From contig WPIO01000373.1 in assembly GCA_009760855.2 (NCBI GenBank), forward strand, positions 1 to 64,000: 64,000 nucleotides of DNA, read 5' to 3'. Position numbers and translations under genes: made by a program. The stretch's first letter is position 1; every line of letters starts with the position of its first letter. The notes under the pieces are model-generated. The model was not told the DNA's origin. It saw only the letters and a list, made by a program, of their open reading frames with translations, and did no database searches. The stretch comes from Cristatella mucedo. Lineage: Eukaryota > Bryozoa > Phylactolaemata > Cristatellidae. This document shows positions 11,340 through 23,100 of this stretch, one piece after another.

Positions 11340-12160
11340 TATTAAATTCTTAGCATCTTTAGCTTCTCTCATAGTCATCACCGTATCTTTTATGTTTCAT
11401 AGCCTGGGCACCCTGACTCCGAAGGGAGGCCGCTTGAAGGGTGGTTACTTGAAATCATTGGAATTCCGTGGCTGTCCCGTGATGCTGACCAGCTTTGCTC
11501 GGCCTCAGAGGAGGATAACAAATTCAATAGTTTGTAAAGTAGCAGTCTAATGCAAATTTTATGAGTCACAGGTTCTAAAATGGTTCTAACGCGTTCGTTC
11601 ATTTAGCGTTGCCAGTCAATGCTCAAGTTTTTGCATGCATTTTCAGCCATTTCCGCGGGTCTGAGGAGAATCTTCAAGTTTTGGCTTGTCAAACCTTTTT
11701 TAAGCCAACCGTTATGCAAAAAAGTAGAGTTGGAAATGGCAATAAAATATGCTACGTCGGTAAACTTATCGCCGTCGAGGTGATTTCGACTGAAAGTAAC
11801 GTGTAAGAGCCTGCTGCGGGCATTTGCACAGTCAAGTTCTAGCAGCATAGCAGTCTCGATGTCACTAAGCTGGCTGCTGGTAATTAGTTAGGATTTAATT
11901 CAATGTTACTTAATTTCGCGAAGAATATCGTCCGACTTGCAAACCGTAATATAGCGTTCACTGATTGAAGTTACAGAAAAATCGCCTGCAGAGTTTTTAA
12001 ATATTAAGGAGCAGTGCTAACGATAACCTAAGCTAATTTCATGTCAGTCACGTTTGAACTTTAAGGCGTATTTCTTGTGTTTTCAAAATTCTGAGGTAGC
12101 TAATTCCTTTGTGTGTTTACAATACTTTAATATCTATGATTCGATTGAGGTTGAACATAT
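11340..12160 (+). repeat. PLC block A, upstream part of a triplicated segment
   Basis: From 'aaattcttagcatctttagc' onward this non-coding stretch matches 37619 onward (block C) and about 19730-20290 (block B), including the phrase 'catagcctgggcaccctgac'. The match with block C continues past 12100 ('ttaaggagcagtgctaacga'). It lies about 2-3 kb upstream of exon 1 in blocks A and C, so whole gene units were duplicated, not just coding exons. No coding potential is evident. Confidence 0.7.
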
Positions 12161-12787
12161 GTAGTCATGGAAAGGCTCGTTTGTAGGATCACTACATGTC
12201 AACCGTTACACGAGTTGTTTCTGTAGAATGATGGAAGCCCAGCTTATTAATGTGACTATTTCCTACATCGTTTCTATGCAACTCCGTCTGTAACTCCATA
12301 AATAAACAAAGAGAAAGCGAAGGTAACGCATGAGAATTTCTACAGCTCACAAGAGCTCACGTGACTTTTAGCATGCATATTCACGAAATGCGGAGGATTA
12401 AAAGACGAATGAAAACGCAGGTGCAAAAAAGAAGCGAAAAACTTTTCAATACAAGTCTACGCTATCATACAGTGAGGCGAACAAGCTGAAAGTTTACAAG
12501 TACAGTAGCAAGCTCGGCTATAATTCTTTTATTATTCTGGTTGAGGACAGCCTTAATTTAAAAATCTCAAAGAAACTTTAGCACTTTTTTCCGAATTATG
12601 TCACGTGTTGAGGTCGATAGGTTTAGCTTAGTTCAAAACACAAATAACTGGATTAGAAAAATATAATGATGATTTAATTTCTCTTCCAGTTTAATCTAGT
12701 CACATACTCACAGTTGTCTACTACTGAGTTGCGGGCCACAGCCTTAGCTTCTTTTAAGTACTCCTTGGAGTCAATCAAATAGATAGG
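12160..12787. other. Non-coding interval
   Basis: AT-rich sequence without a recognisable gene. A short stretch near 12283-12325 resembles the reverse complement of the LINE family 2 3' end ('gtctgtaactccataaa', 'acaaagagaaagcga'). Confidence 0.4.
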
Positions 12788-14000
12788 TACACATACTTGT
12801 CTGAACGTGTTCCATCCGTGTCGTGTGGGGGTCAGGTCTCAGACATGAGAAGGGTCACCTGTGGAGTCCCTCAAGGGTCTGTACTCGGTCCCTCGCTGTT
12901 CTCCATTTATACGCAACCTCTGGGAAAAGCGATTAAGGCCCATGGAATAGGATATCACTTCTATGCTGACGATACTCAGTTGTATTTGTCATTTAAACCA
13001 TCGGAATCTGCTGCAGCAACTGAGAAACTGAATGCTTGCCTTGCCGATATTCGATCCTGGATGTCGTAAAACTTGCTGAAATTAAATGACGATAAAACCG
13101 AACTGCTGCTCATAGGACACCCTAAGCGTGTAGCTGGATTAAAAGGCTTTGCTGTTCTAATAGGTGATACTACTGTGCAACCTTCACCACGTGCTCGTAA
13201 TCTAGGTGTCGTGTTCGACAGCTGCCTCAATTTCAAAAGCTTCATTCAGAAGACTGCCTCTACAGCTGGCCATCACATCCGATCCCTATCCAAGATTAGA
13301 AGCTGTCTCCCACAGTGGCTTGTAAAAAATTTAACTAGCTCTTTAGTTCTGTCTCGGCTTGATTATTGTAATTCCCTTTTGGCTGGGCTGCCAAAGAAAG
13401 CTATTATGCCACTACAGAGGACCATGAATATGGCTGCAAGGCTGGTCTTCAAGTCCGAGCGGTTTGAGCACGTGTCACCTCTGCTGAAAAAGCTAGGATG
13501 GTTGCCGGTTGAGCAAAGGATACAGAGCAAAGTTCTTAAGCTGACCCACAAGGCCCGCCAAGGCTTGGCTCCTTCGTACCTAGCTGAACTGCTGCATGAG
13601 TTTCAGCCTGTTCGCGCCCTCAAGTCCTGTGTGGACAATAAATTAGCTGTCCCATTCCTTCGCATTAAGACAGTTGGCGACAGAAGCTTTAGCTCTGCAG
13701 GTCCCAGACTGTGGAACTCGCTTCCACAATTCTTACGCAACGACAACTACTCTCCAACTGCCGACTATGGCACATCTTTTTCAGCGGTCCTGAACTGCTA
13801 CTTCTATGCTACTCACTACCTCAACTGCTCTCCTGACTCTGCTATGCTTCCCACTTTCTCTTTGTTGCGTATGACGAAGTGTGTTGGCTACCGAATGCGT
13901 ACCGAAAGCCGCTTAGGCTGTACCTGGGCTATACAAAACACCCACATGGTCTTTATGACTTTGTGGAGTTACAGACGGAGATACATTACATTACACTACA
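12788..14000 (+). mobile_element. LINE family 2, 5'-truncated copy upstream of PLC-A
   Basis: This CR1/L2-like element is distinct from family 1. The copy starts inside the RT, keeps [10 protein letters not shown] and an intact YADDTQLY box, is interrupted by one stop at about 13068, and then stays open through 'LGVVFDSCLNF', 'SRLDYCNSLLAGLP', 'LGWLPVEQRI' and 'AGPRLWNSLPQFLR' to 14005. The 3' end is 'gttacagacggagatacatt' followed by ACATT-like repeats. It ends about 240 bases before the PLC-A start codon. Confidence 0.88.
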
Positions 14001-14005
14001 TTTAA
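13073..14005 (+). pseudogene. LINE family 2 RT C-terminal region
   Basis: There are 310 open codons following the in-frame stop at about 13068. They encode the RT thumb and the C-terminal part of LINE family 2 (motifs KLNDDKTELLLIG, RNLGVVF, SRLDYCNSLLAGLP, WLPVEQRI). The last about 60 codons run through what is 3' UTR in other copies, so the true end of the protein is probably earlier. No endonuclease and no 5' end are present; the piece cannot encode a working element. Confidence 0.75.
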
Positions 14006-14039
14006 ACTAAGTAGCATGGAATGCTTGCGGTCTGACTCG

Positions 14040-14240
14040 TATGCTCTTCCTTCCTTCATTTCAAGAAAAGCACCAGCCGACTAGGGTTGTGGATTACTCA
14101 CCTCGCCTGCCTTTTTTATGTCGTGGATGCTCTGAATCAGAAGTTAGGTGGTTAGACTGGTAATTCTCCGACTCTGTAGGCCTATATAAGCTGGACTTGA
14201 CGACCTCCAAAGCACAACGAACCTGACTGCGAAACGAAGA
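14040..14240 (+). promoter_or_regulatory. PLC-A promoter region with TATA box at 14183-14189
   Basis: TATATAA lies 58 bases upstream of the ATG. The stretch from about 14075 aligns with 40925 onward upstream of PLC-C: both have a purine-rich stretch ('caagaaaagc', 'gtaagaaagc'), then 'ggattactcac' or 'cgattactcac', then 'tatataagc'. Conservation between diverged copies suggests that these are shared control elements. Transcription should start roughly 25-35 bases past the TATA box. Confidence 0.65.
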
Positions 14241-14365
14241 ATGCTGAAGACAGATTTAGGAATGCTGGTGGTCGTAGCGCTGTGCTTGTCGTGGGGAGCA
14301 GCTGTTGACATCAAAAGCCGGGCAAAGATTGACGTCATTGGGCCGTGTGCTGTAAACAAGTCCTG
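14241..14365 (+). CDS. PLC-A exon 1 (signal peptide and first Cys)
   Basis: The exon runs from the ATG to the donor tcctg/GTGAGT. It encodes residues 1-41 and two bases of Trp42, with hydrophobic core 'LVVVALCLSWGAA' and then 'GPCAVNKS'. PLC-C exon 1 is the same length (125 bases) and clearly homologous, which supports both the start and the splice site. Confidence 0.75.
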
Positions 14366-17300
14366 GTGAGTAGAAGTGTACAGTAGAAGTAAACGTGCGG
14401 TTAAGCTCTTATAGCTTATATAATGGTACCAGTAGCCAAAATTTCTGGACAATTGTTCGTCGTACCTCTGGAGAGCCCATTCGGTCATTTAGTGTCAAGA
14501 TTGAAGACAGACAGTGTGCTGAGAAGCAAGAAGAGGGAGGAGAGGGAGAGGTGCTGAAAGACCACAATCCACAAAAATCTGAGCGAAAATGTGAGAGAAA
14601 GAGAATCTGAAAGAGAGTGACATATACAGAGATAGGGCTTCTTTAGACAGGGATAGCACATCTAAATTGGTCCATGCAATTTTGACATCCCGTCTTAACA
14701 TCTGTAACTCACTGCTGCTGGTCTTCCGGCCTGTGCAGTCAGGGCTTAAAGGTGTGCAATCCTCTGCAGCCGGGCTTGTCTGTCGTGAGTGCCGCAGCTC
14801 AAACATCACACCACTTCTCGCCGACTGCACTGGCTACCAGTCAAGCAATGCATCGGCTTCATGGTTTTATCGCTCACCTTTAGGTCACTTCATTCCTTGG
14901 CTCCAGCCTACCTTTGGATCTACTAGCCCACCAGGCTAAGCATCGTATCACAACTTTTTGGAATCTGTTAACTCATTCCTACTGCAAACCTCAAATCATT
15001 TTGGAGATCATGCCTTTAGTTCATATATTCTCAAAGCCTGGAACTCACTTCCGACTTGCATCAGGACATCTCCTGACTTGACCAAATTTAAAAATAATTG
15101 AAAACGCACCCGTTTATGACCGCATTTAGCGGGTCTCTGTGATTCGTCCTTTATATGCATGTGCATACTGACACTGTGGCATGCTGCCACTAACCATACT
15201 TGCATGCTAACCCTGTTCATGTGACCCTTAAAAATGTTATTCTTGTTATTTATAGATCATTCTACCACCAAACATTCAATCGTGTTTCATTGCACAAAAT
15301 GTTAAGTGCCTAGAAAGAGATTGAATTCTCTGAGGGCACTTTATCATGTGTGTTATTATTATCAGTACGTTTTCAGTTGGTGTTAGTATCTAATTATGAC
15401 TCTAAACAAGTGCTTCGCTTAATTCTCCCGTGCACGGTCGTAAAAATGCATATTACATTTAAATATTTTACCTAACATTATCCGCTTGAGCGGTTGATAA
15501 TGCGCTCTGAAAAAAATGTCGGTGTGGTAACGTTGACTCGAAAAACGCAATGAAATAGCATAGCAGACATTCTAAAGGCTTTTAGCCTTTACATAATTCA
15601 GTCACCTACTGTAGCAACCTTGTAAAACTGCCTACCACAGAATCCGAGCCTAAATTAGCAGGAAATTAAGAAGTTAATGGAAGGCTTAAAAGGTTCAAGA
15701 ACAAGCAAGCACATATTAAGACTAATTTATTGTTAATGCATGCCGCAAAACTGTCAATGCGATGTGACCATTACCCGCAAAGTGCTTTCAATTAGCAAAA
15801 AATGAAGCAGTTGAAGAAATCAAGTGTTTCAGAAAAGAAGTCATTTATGAAAGTTAGCTCTAAGGATTCCATTTTTCGAAAAGTAAGGATTCCATTTTTC
15901 GTGACTTTTGACCACGCTGACTGGCATAGCTGCACTCAGTGATTAGCAACCGGTGCTACGTCTCAAGTAAACGCCCGCCTCAAGAGAAATAAAATACTCT
16001 ACTTACGTGCTCCATAATTTAATACATGAATAGCATTAACATCGCACAAACTCTGCTTTAACGCTGCCTCACTTTAGATTATAATTAATGATAATTATCA
16101 TAAGGGTACTTGTCAATCAGTAATACGATGATTATGATATGATAATTATTATATGGCCATAAATCACCAATATTACTCTACCAGTCCTCATATGGATGAC
16201 CTAGCATGCCTCCGGTTTCCATGCAATGCTAGTGACCCACTTTCTTGATTTAATAAACAGACAAATGCTTATTATCAAGACCTATAGTAACTAAGTGGCC
16301 TAATGTTTTCTCTGCAACGTTGAAACAGTGCAACGCCAGTTTTCAATTTGAGTAGTTTCGATTCAGAATTGCTTAAGCTCAATTGCCTTTTAAATGAACT
16401 AGATCTGTACGCAGCGCATACATGCAGTCTTCACTTTTAATTTCAAGAAGTTCTGGCATAACAATAGCAATTTCATGACACCTGTATTTTAGCCTTGAAA
16501 CGTTTAGACTGCAAAAGACTCTCACTTGTTGATAGTACTGGCTGCACGATATACAGTTAGAAGTTGGCAAATTAGCTTCTCTATTCGCACTGAATCGTCC
16601 TAGTTTTAACGCTTTGACAACCACTTTATTCGACATCGTGACGCAAAACGTAACCTGCAGGCTTCATTCTTAAAATGCAGTTCTGCATGTGCCCCAACGC
16701 TTTAAAGCTCTGTTGAGTGCAATCAAAGGTCCGTTCTTAACTAATAAAACTAAAATACCGGAATCGAAAACTGAATTAAGAAAGCTCAAGCACGGCTTCC
16801 CAAAAATATTGAGATTTGAATCAACTTTCCAGTAAGACTTTTAAAAGAGAAAGGAACTCACTCTTCCCCATCACGGGTCTTTGCTTCTGATTTTAAAGTA
16901 ATGTGTCGTTGGATCGTAAAGAAACAGGCTGGGTGGATGTTTTAGCATTCACTAGGGCGTTTGCTGCGCCAGCCAACTGATATCACGGGTTTCGGAGCTC
17001 ATATAACGGACTCTCAGCTATAAGATAATAATTGGCCGAGAGAAGGCTCGTATCTCTAAAAAACCTGCTTGTTAGAACACTTGTAAGTCATGGTAGCAAT
17101 GTACTTTTTTTAACGTGATGTAATTAATAAACAGGAGCCAAACGATTTTGAGTTTTAATTCGAACGCACTTAAAATATATGGAGCAACATTCCATCGTAT
17201 GGAGTTATACGCAGCATATGCAAACGGCATACACTCGTCCCTCGCCACTTCACGCTTCGAATTTCGTGGCTTCACTCTTTCTCGTTTTTATCAAATGCAT

Positions 17301-19386
17301 TCATTAAAACCTTAATCGAGACAGTGACAGATACAGCGTGCTTGGTTTTCTGAGTCTATTGAACACCACAGTGAAAATTATACAGAACGCTCAGTTATCT
17401 CAATCAAGTATGCACTCCTGTATTACAATTAAAATTAAAATTACTGCACGTATCGACTGCAGGCCAAATCTATTCGAGCACCCCCGAAATTCTTCAACGC
17501 CATATGCAGCCTCTCGACCACTCCTTCTGTGTGGACAAAATGGTTTTTTCCGAAAATTGGGTGTATAGAAGCCAAGCCAAACAGAGCGTGCTGCTCAATG
17601 ATCGGCTCTCCCATCCACTAAATGTACAATTAAATGCACAATAATAATACTGTAATATTTATAACGTCCAATATGTCTTAGTTTCTCTTATTTTGTCCAA
17701 TATATTGGCCAATACAAGTGTAAGGATGGCTAAAGGGGTGTTATTTCATGTCCAGTGGGCTCTAAAAATGTTAAAAGCCGTATTGACACAGTCGTGGGCA
17801 GATTTGATATGCTCGAAGTGCGAAACTATTTGATTTACAAATGCAGCATCCTACTTTGTGGGCAAGCACTTTCCGTGGTAGAGTCTGAAACTGATTAACC
17901 ACAATGAAAGAGAGACGATTGCATACATCTATATTTATTTGCATAAGCATATCACGTGTTTGTGAATAAATAAATAAATAAATACATATATATATACATA
18001 TACCTATTTTTTACTGCTTATATTTAGATGTATGCATTTTTAGTATATAAGCATCTACAAATATATATTTACTAGCTCATGCTCGTAAAAATCACTGGGA
18101 GACTCAGCCTTTACATTGTAATGCAGCCCGAGTGTCCCAGCTGACTCGAATGACCCAGCTAATGAGCAAGCTTTACTAAAGGTTTGATCAGTACCAGATC
18201 CTTTTCAAGCAGCATATTGAGTTCAAGGTTGAGTGCCTCAAGCCTAGGTTCCTTCATACTCTTGCTTGAGTCTACCTGTCTGAGCTTCATCACGATCAAG
18301 CTAGACATCTTACCACCTGCTCGTTTGACTCAATTGTTTCACTGTGCTCCTAAGCAGCTTACTTTTGCATCACTTTTCTAGGTTCGATGGATGCAACACT
18401 TGCGTATGCAGCAAAACTGGCCGATCGTTTTGCTCAGCAGCGTATTGCTTTGGGAATCAGAAAGTCACTGCGGGCTGCAAAAGAGGCACGAAGCAAGGGG
18501 ACTTCTGGTAAGAACATCGACTTTAATAGGCACAGCTCTGCTAGCAGCGTTTCTATCATTTTGAAATTTGCTGGGAACTGTCATTTTTTATTGGACATAG
18601 TGATCGTCATTATAATTTTAGTTTTAGCTGAGGGATAATTTTTCTACTGGTCAAACTTCATTACGAGGGCGGTGGCTCTATGATCACAAAATGGCATCAG
18701 TTGCCCAGTAAAAAAAGGATCGATAGTGCGGTAAAAAGAAGGTTTACTGTCCTCAAGGTAAGCCAGATGAGAACTGTGCTTAAATCCGTAGGACACTGCA
18801 AACGTAAGGTGATAAAGAAGCGAATGCATTGGAAGTCTTATGATGATGCGCCCACGTTGCTTAGACCTGCGAAATATTATGTAAACGAAAGCCATGGCTA
18901 CGATTTCTCAGGCTCGCAACTCGCAAAACAAAACATTCTAGCATACATTAGTGTAATGTAGGAAGAGATAGTTTACTGAGGCGAAACGTCCAAGAGCATA
19001 AAGCTGCCACTTTACTTAATTAGGTTTACAAAATGAAGGCTTTCGTCAGTCCGTACAAAGCGAAAGTTCAGAATTTTATTCCGTACAGTTTGAAAACATC
19101 ATGCCCTCATGCTTTCTGCAATACATCCATCCCGACACTGATAAGGTTAGTGCTTTGCTTTTTAATGATTGACATGGCTGACCGGATGCTTACTTAGTTG
19201 CTGCTTCGCTGCCGGCCATAAGCTGATGAATATTTATAGGAAATGACTTAACACTAAGCTTTACAAACTAACGATATAATTAATTTATTCATTTGCAGGT
19301 TCGCGAACTGCAACAAACACAGGTGCATTCGACAACGAAATGGTTCCCTTGCGACCTTGTCCACAGTCCGTGGAAAATGCTGGTAG
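14241..19386 (+). CDS. PLC-A: secreted pacifastin-like cysteine-rich protein, three exons
   Basis: Exons are 14241-14365, 18382-18507 and 19299-19386, joined by GT-AG introns that both split a Trp codon (TG/G). The product has 112 residues: a hydrophobic signal peptide (about 1-21) and a six-Cys module at Cys36, 46, 49, 51, 59 and 64, with spacing C-x9-CNxCxC-x3-G-x3-C-x4-C. This agrees with the pacifastin light-chain inhibitor pattern. Then Cys74-x13-Cys88-Asn begins a second module, but its third Cys is His91 (motif CNKHRC) and the chain ends at Trp112 after a lone Cys111. By analogy with locust inhibitors the reactive P1 residue would be Ala61. An extracellular serine-protease inhibitor is the best guess; an antimicrobial or signalling peptide is possible. 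No database search was made. LINE copies lie in intron 1. Confidence 0.72.
14620..15365 (+). mobile_element. LINE family 1 fragment in PLC-A intron 1
   Basis: A truncated, degraded copy covering the C-terminal coding part and the 3' UTR. It ends 'agtgcctagaaagagattga...ctctgagggcactttatc' followed by ATT repeats. It lies 250 bases past exon 1. Confidence 0.8.
15366..18180. other. PLC-A intron 1, mostly unique sequence
   Basis: I see no gene here. Segments align with PLC-C intron 1: about 15480-15620 with 41470-41615, and about 15900-15990 with 41890-41965 ('gctgactggcatagctgcac'). They also align with 20615-20820 in block B. Short AT repeats lie at 17965-18070. The stretch from 18071 ('ctcatgctcgtaaaaatcac') is repeated at 23218 in block B. 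Confidence 0.6.
18181..18372 (+). mobile_element. Old LINE family 1 scrap next to PLC-A exon 2
   Basis: Phrases such as 'gatccttttcaagcagcata' and 'cttaccacctgctcgtttga' resemble the C-terminal coding part of LINE family 1 (HWLPVKQRI...RTTRF). A homologous, less eroded scrap lies at 23310-23545 in block B, so this insertion predates the block duplication. Confidence 0.55.
18382..18507 (+). CDS. PLC-A exon 2 (core of the cysteine module)
   Basis: The exon begins after 'cacttttctag' and ends at the donor TG/GTAAGA. It encodes 'FDGCNTCVCSKTG' onward, then five further Cys positions and the 'GCKRGTKQGDF' linker that is conserved in all three copies. Phase and length (126 bases) match the copies at 28382 (129) and 47371 (132). 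Confidence 0.8.
19299..19386 (+). CDS. PLC-A exon 3 (truncated second module)
   Basis: The exon follows 'atttgcag' and encodes 'FANCNKHRC' then a basic tail ending GKCW and TAG. The same acceptor and opening codons occur at 48796 in PLC-C, where the stop comes 11 codons sooner. Confidence 0.7.
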
Positions 19387-19480
19387 CCAAACAGGAGAAG
19401 ACTGCTTCAATCATTCATCCAAGCATGGCAGAACAGGCAAATCACGCCCTAAAAAAGAACGAGATTGCAACCTAGTTTAA

Positions 19481-19486
19481 AATAAA
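19481..19486 (+). terminator. PLC-A polyadenylation signal AATAAA
   Basis: AATAAA lies 95 bases after the PLC-A stop codon and is followed by an A-run. PLC-C has ATTAAA at a comparable distance. Confidence 0.6.
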
Positions 19487-19699
19487 AAAAACTGCGAAGA
19501 TTTTTGTGATTATTCTTTGCGAATTATATCTGACAGCAAAGTAAGAAGTAAAGGAGAGGCTTTACAGTAGTTTCCTTTAGCCAAGCTAGTATTTTTAGTT
19601 GCTAGTCCAGAGGAGCTTAAAGCTCAGTTATAAAGAAAATAAATCACCTTGGTAAAATGTTTCAACCAGAAATGTAATTACTTTTTCCGTTTTTCTAAT

Positions 19700-20290
19700 T
19701 TACTTTCCTTCTAATTAAGAAACCATGACCAACACTATATTGTCTTACACAAATCACCGTCTCTGTCACGCATCATGGCCTGGGCGTCCTGACGCCGAAG
19801 GAGGAGGGCCCCTTGATATGTAGATACCTGACGTGTTTGCCATTCGATTTCTCTCCCATGAAAGAAAGCACCTTCCCAAGCGGGATAGTTAGAGTAAAAT
19901 ATTCAAAAGTTTGCACTGAGGAAGTTTGGAAGCAAGTTTCAAAAGACACAGCCTCCGCAGTAGCTTAAACGCATTCGTACCTTTCTTTAGTGTTGCCTAT
20001 CCATGCCAAAGTACGTGCAAGCTACAACCAGCCATTTCCACAGGGTGGGGGAAAATCTTTAAATCTTGGTTTATCAAACCCTAACTAAGCCAACCATTTT
20101 GCGAAAAAAGCAGATTAACAAATAGCCATAAATAACAGCCAAGTGTACCACATTGGTCAACTTATCGCCATCAAAATAATTTAGATTTATAGTAATCACT
20201 AAGAGCCTGCTGCTGCGGTCAATTGCTCAGTTCAGTTCAGGTAGCCTAGCAGTTTCAACTTCCCACTAAGTGGACTGCAGTAAGTGATCA
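19700..20290 (+). repeat. PLC block B, upstream part of the triplicated segment
   Basis: The stretch matches 11370-11885 and 37650-38210, including 'catggcctgggcgtcctgac' and 'gccatttccacagggt'. The match stops near 20290. The next recognisable block sequence (from 20581) corresponds to intron 1, so the region holding the promoter and exon 1 is missing in this block. Confidence 0.7.
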
Positions 20291-20329
20291 CAATGTATTC
20301 GGATAGCAATTTATTTCTCAGCTCTCTGC

Positions 20330-20580
20330 CGACTCAGTTTGCAGGCGGACTATGCTATGCAGTTGTGCAGCACGGTTAAAGCACAAGTGGCCACACCTGG
20401 GCGCCGAAAGCGGCAGTTTATGTGGTGCCTGTTGGTTATGGCTAAGCGCCGGCATAAGCGCTCTGCACGTAGCGGACCGGGCAGGTGGGGTTAACTACGC
20501 GGACTCCCGAAGCCAGACAAAACAAAAGCAAGCAGCTGAAGAGAGCGAGTTCCTCACCGTTGTGCTTGGACATTTCTAAA
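20330..20580. other. GC-rich segment replacing PLC-B exon 1
   Basis: This is about 250 bases with clearly higher GC than the surroundings. It sits exactly where blocks A and C hold about 4 kb with the promoter and exon 1. An open stretch of 75 codons on the plus strand has no recognisable domain. I see no match elsewhere in the window. Confidence 0.4.
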
Positions 20581-20935
20581 AGCCAGCTCTAAGGATTTGG
20601 TCCATGCCTTTGTGCATGCTGACTGGCGTAGCAGCATTCAGTGATCGGCTACTGTGGCGCTACGTTGTAAGGTAAAGCGCCTACGGAGAACTTAAAAAAC
20701 TCTATTTACGTGTATCACGATCAATTTAAAGAGCAGCGTTAATATTGCACTACGTTGGCTTTAACGAAGCCTCACCTTTGATTATGATCTATGATAATTA
20801 ACACTTGGCGAACTTATATCAGCGACGTTGTAATTGAAATGTGATCCTTATTATAGGGCCGGACCAGTGGCGTTGTAATACGGAAATCACCCATGTTACT
20901 CAGGAAATCCAAATATGGCTGATAATTTGGCTCAT
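20581..20935. other. PLC-B intron 1 remnant
   Basis: The stretch aligns with PLC-A intron 1 near 15860-16150 and with PLC-C intron 1 near 41890-42050 ('gctgactggcgtagcagcat', 'aaagagcagcgttaata'). There is no coding potential. Confidence 0.6.
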
Positions 20936-20994
20936 TATGGCTCTAGATTGAGTTCTATGAGAGCGCTTTATTGAATTGATTATTATTATTTTAG
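20936..20994 (+). mobile_element. LINE family 1, tail-only insertion
   Basis: Only the last about 50 bases of the element ('gattgagttctatgagagcg' plus ATT repeats) are present, an extreme 5' truncation. Confidence 0.65.
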
Positions 20995-21099
20995 ATTCCA
21001 TGCAATGCTACAAACCTGCTTTGATGACTGAATAAACAGACACATACACATAGTCAAGTATAACACACAGAGTGCCCATATGTAATAATATTTTATCTT

Positions 21100-21690
21100 A
21101 TGTTTATGATAACACATTTCATAAAGCGCCTTCATAAAAATCGATGCCGTTCTATGTGCTTTACAATGGCTGCAAAGGAAGCACGATTGCATGGTTAGCG
21201 GTAGCATGCTCAATAAACAACAAGCAAAACATGGCTAGAGGTGATATGCACGGGGTCAGCATGCAAGTGTGGTAAGTGGCAGCATGCAGCGGTGTCAGCA
21301 CACGTAAGTACATTCAGGACGCCCCAGGGACCAACTAAAGGCTGTCATAAATAAATACATTTTTATTTTATTTTTAAATGTAGACATATCAGAAGATTTG
21401 ACAACAGGTCGAGTGTGATTTTAAGGCTTCAAGAGCATATGAACTAAAGGCACGGTCACCAAAGTTTTTCAGGTTTGTACGATGCATTGTTTAACAGTTG
21501 AATTCCGAAAAGCGGGTGGTACGATGCTTTGTCTGGTCGGGGAGTCTATTTTTTAGGTAGGTCGGGCAAAAGAATGACGGGACTTAAAAGTGAGCAACAA
21601 AACCTTGACGTGGATCCGTTGTTGACTATTATTCAGTGCACGTCGGCGAGAAATGCTGTGATGTGGCAACTTTAAGTGGGTCTGCATTCA
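21100..21690 (-). mobile_element. LINE family 1, truncated copy
   Basis: The reverse complement of the 3' UTR and C-terminal coding region. It begins at the tail near 21104 and fades near 21685 where the minus strand reads 'cacatcacag'. It is degraded, with no open frame. Confidence 0.8.
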
Positions 21691-22056
21691 ACATCGAAAT
21701 TATTTGGCTCTAGTAATAGAATGACGTCATAAGCTTAGACTACAGTGCTGCTTTGACTTACGAGTGTCCAAGCTGACAAGTTTTTTGTGAAGCGAGCCGT
21801 CTGTTGGCAGATCTTTTAAATTGAGTTGAGAGGTCAAAGTTTCTTAAGAGCCAGCTTCAGATACCCCATCACTAGTTTGCCCAGCGAACGCCCTAGTAAA
21901 CGCCAGGAAATCCATCCAGCAAGTGCTTTACGAGCCGACGACACGTTATTTTAAAAGCATTTGCAAAGAGCCGAGGAGAAGAATCAGAATTAGCCCCTCT
22001 CACTCTGTCTCAGTCCGTCTGTCCGTCTGTCCGTCTCTCCCTCGCTCGCTCTCTCT

Positions 22057-22151
<95 letters not shown>

Positions 22152-22655
22152 CTCTCTCTCTCTCTCTCAAAGGTCTTCCTGGAAATTTGTTCAAATCTAC
22201 ATTAGTGTAAAGGTGTATATTAGGGTAGAGGTGTATTTTCTTTCTTCTTTTAGCTGTCTATATGACGGCGCTTTTGGATTGCACTTAACCATTCTTTGAA
22301 GTATTGGCGCATATTTATATCATCAGTTTAAAAATGAATCTCGCAGTTTACTTTTTCGGTGACGATATTAAAGATAGTAGCTATCAAAGCATTGAATTTA
22401 AAACAAACGCAGTGCAAATATACAAACTAATTTTTCAACTTCTAACTTTTATCGTGCATCCAGTATGATCACTACATGGGCGTCTTTTGCAGTATAAACG
22501 TTCCCACAATAAAACTCAGAGGTCATGAAATTGCTGCGGTTATGCAAGGACCTCTCTAAATATATGATAAAGACTACGGGTATGCATTGTGCTCAAATCT
22601 CGTTCATTGTAAAGAGAATTGAGCTGAGGCAATTATAAATCAAAACTACTCGCTT
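21690..22655. other. Non-coding interval with CT array
   Basis: Apart from the CT microsatellite at 22056-22168 I see no gene or repeat that I can name. Bases about 21730-21900 are mildly GC-rich. Confidence 0.4.
22056..22168. repeat. (CT)n microsatellite
   Basis: A long, nearly perfect CT array, interrupted once by 'ttcc'. Open frames through it encode only Leu/Ser or Arg/Glu repeats and are artefacts. Confidence 0.97.
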
Positions 22656-22659
22656 AGAA

Positions 22660-22815
22660 AAACGTTGTTGCACTGACACCTAACCATGATATTCATGTTT
22701 ATCAAGCAAGATACCACTAACCCACCATGTGACAGTGTTTCCTTTGCAGCAAATGTAAAGCGCCTATAAAGAGATTGAGTTCTCTGAGGGCGCTTTATCA
22801 AGTGTATCGTTAATA
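22660..22815 (+). mobile_element. LINE family 1, 3' UTR and tail fragment
   Basis: Contains 'gcaaatgtaaagcgcctata' and 'gttctctgagggcgctttat'. It is 5'-truncated, with no coding part. Confidence 0.75.
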
Positions 22816-22914
22816 TTTTATTCGATTAACATACACGGAGCCACATTCCAATGTATGGCATAAGCAGCACATGCAAATGACATATATACGTATTTATCGG
22901 TTGCATATCATATG

Positions 22915-22919
22915 CTGTT

Positions 22920-22951
<32 letters not shown>

Positions 22952-22956
22952 CATGC
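22915..22956. repeat. (TA)n microsatellite, short
   Basis: AT dinucleotides with one 'gt' interruption, followed by looser AT-rich sequence. Confidence 0.85.
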
Positions 22957-23014
22957 ATAAGTAAACCTAGTTTTATATGTATGCACACCATATATTTGTA
23001 ACTATATAATAATA

Positions 23015-23100
23015 ATAACAATAATAATACACTTGATAAAGCGCCCTCAGAGAACTTATTCTCTTTCTAGGCGCTTTACATTTGCTGCAAAGGGAATCTG
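23015..23100 (-). mobile_element. LINE family 1, tail fragment
   Basis: The reverse complement of the terminal about 70 bases with AAT repeats at its left edge, including 'gcgccctcagagaactt'. Confidence 0.75.

Noticed and set aside
11179-11550. 123-codon open frame upstream of PLC-A
   Set aside because: It spans a LINE end and block A non-coding sequence, and the frame is not kept in blocks B and C.
17941-18070. Possible regulatory AT-rich element in PLC-A intron 1
   Set aside because: Simple AT/TAAA repeats without conservation beyond low complexity.
21923-22210. Open frames of 64-95 codons through the CT array
   Set aside because: They encode only dinucleotide-repeat products (Leu/Ser, Arg/Glu) and have no other support.
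22900-23100. CRISPR-like or satellite array
   Set aside because: The repeats are AT microsatellites and a LINE tail; there is no spacer pattern and the genome is eukaryotic.
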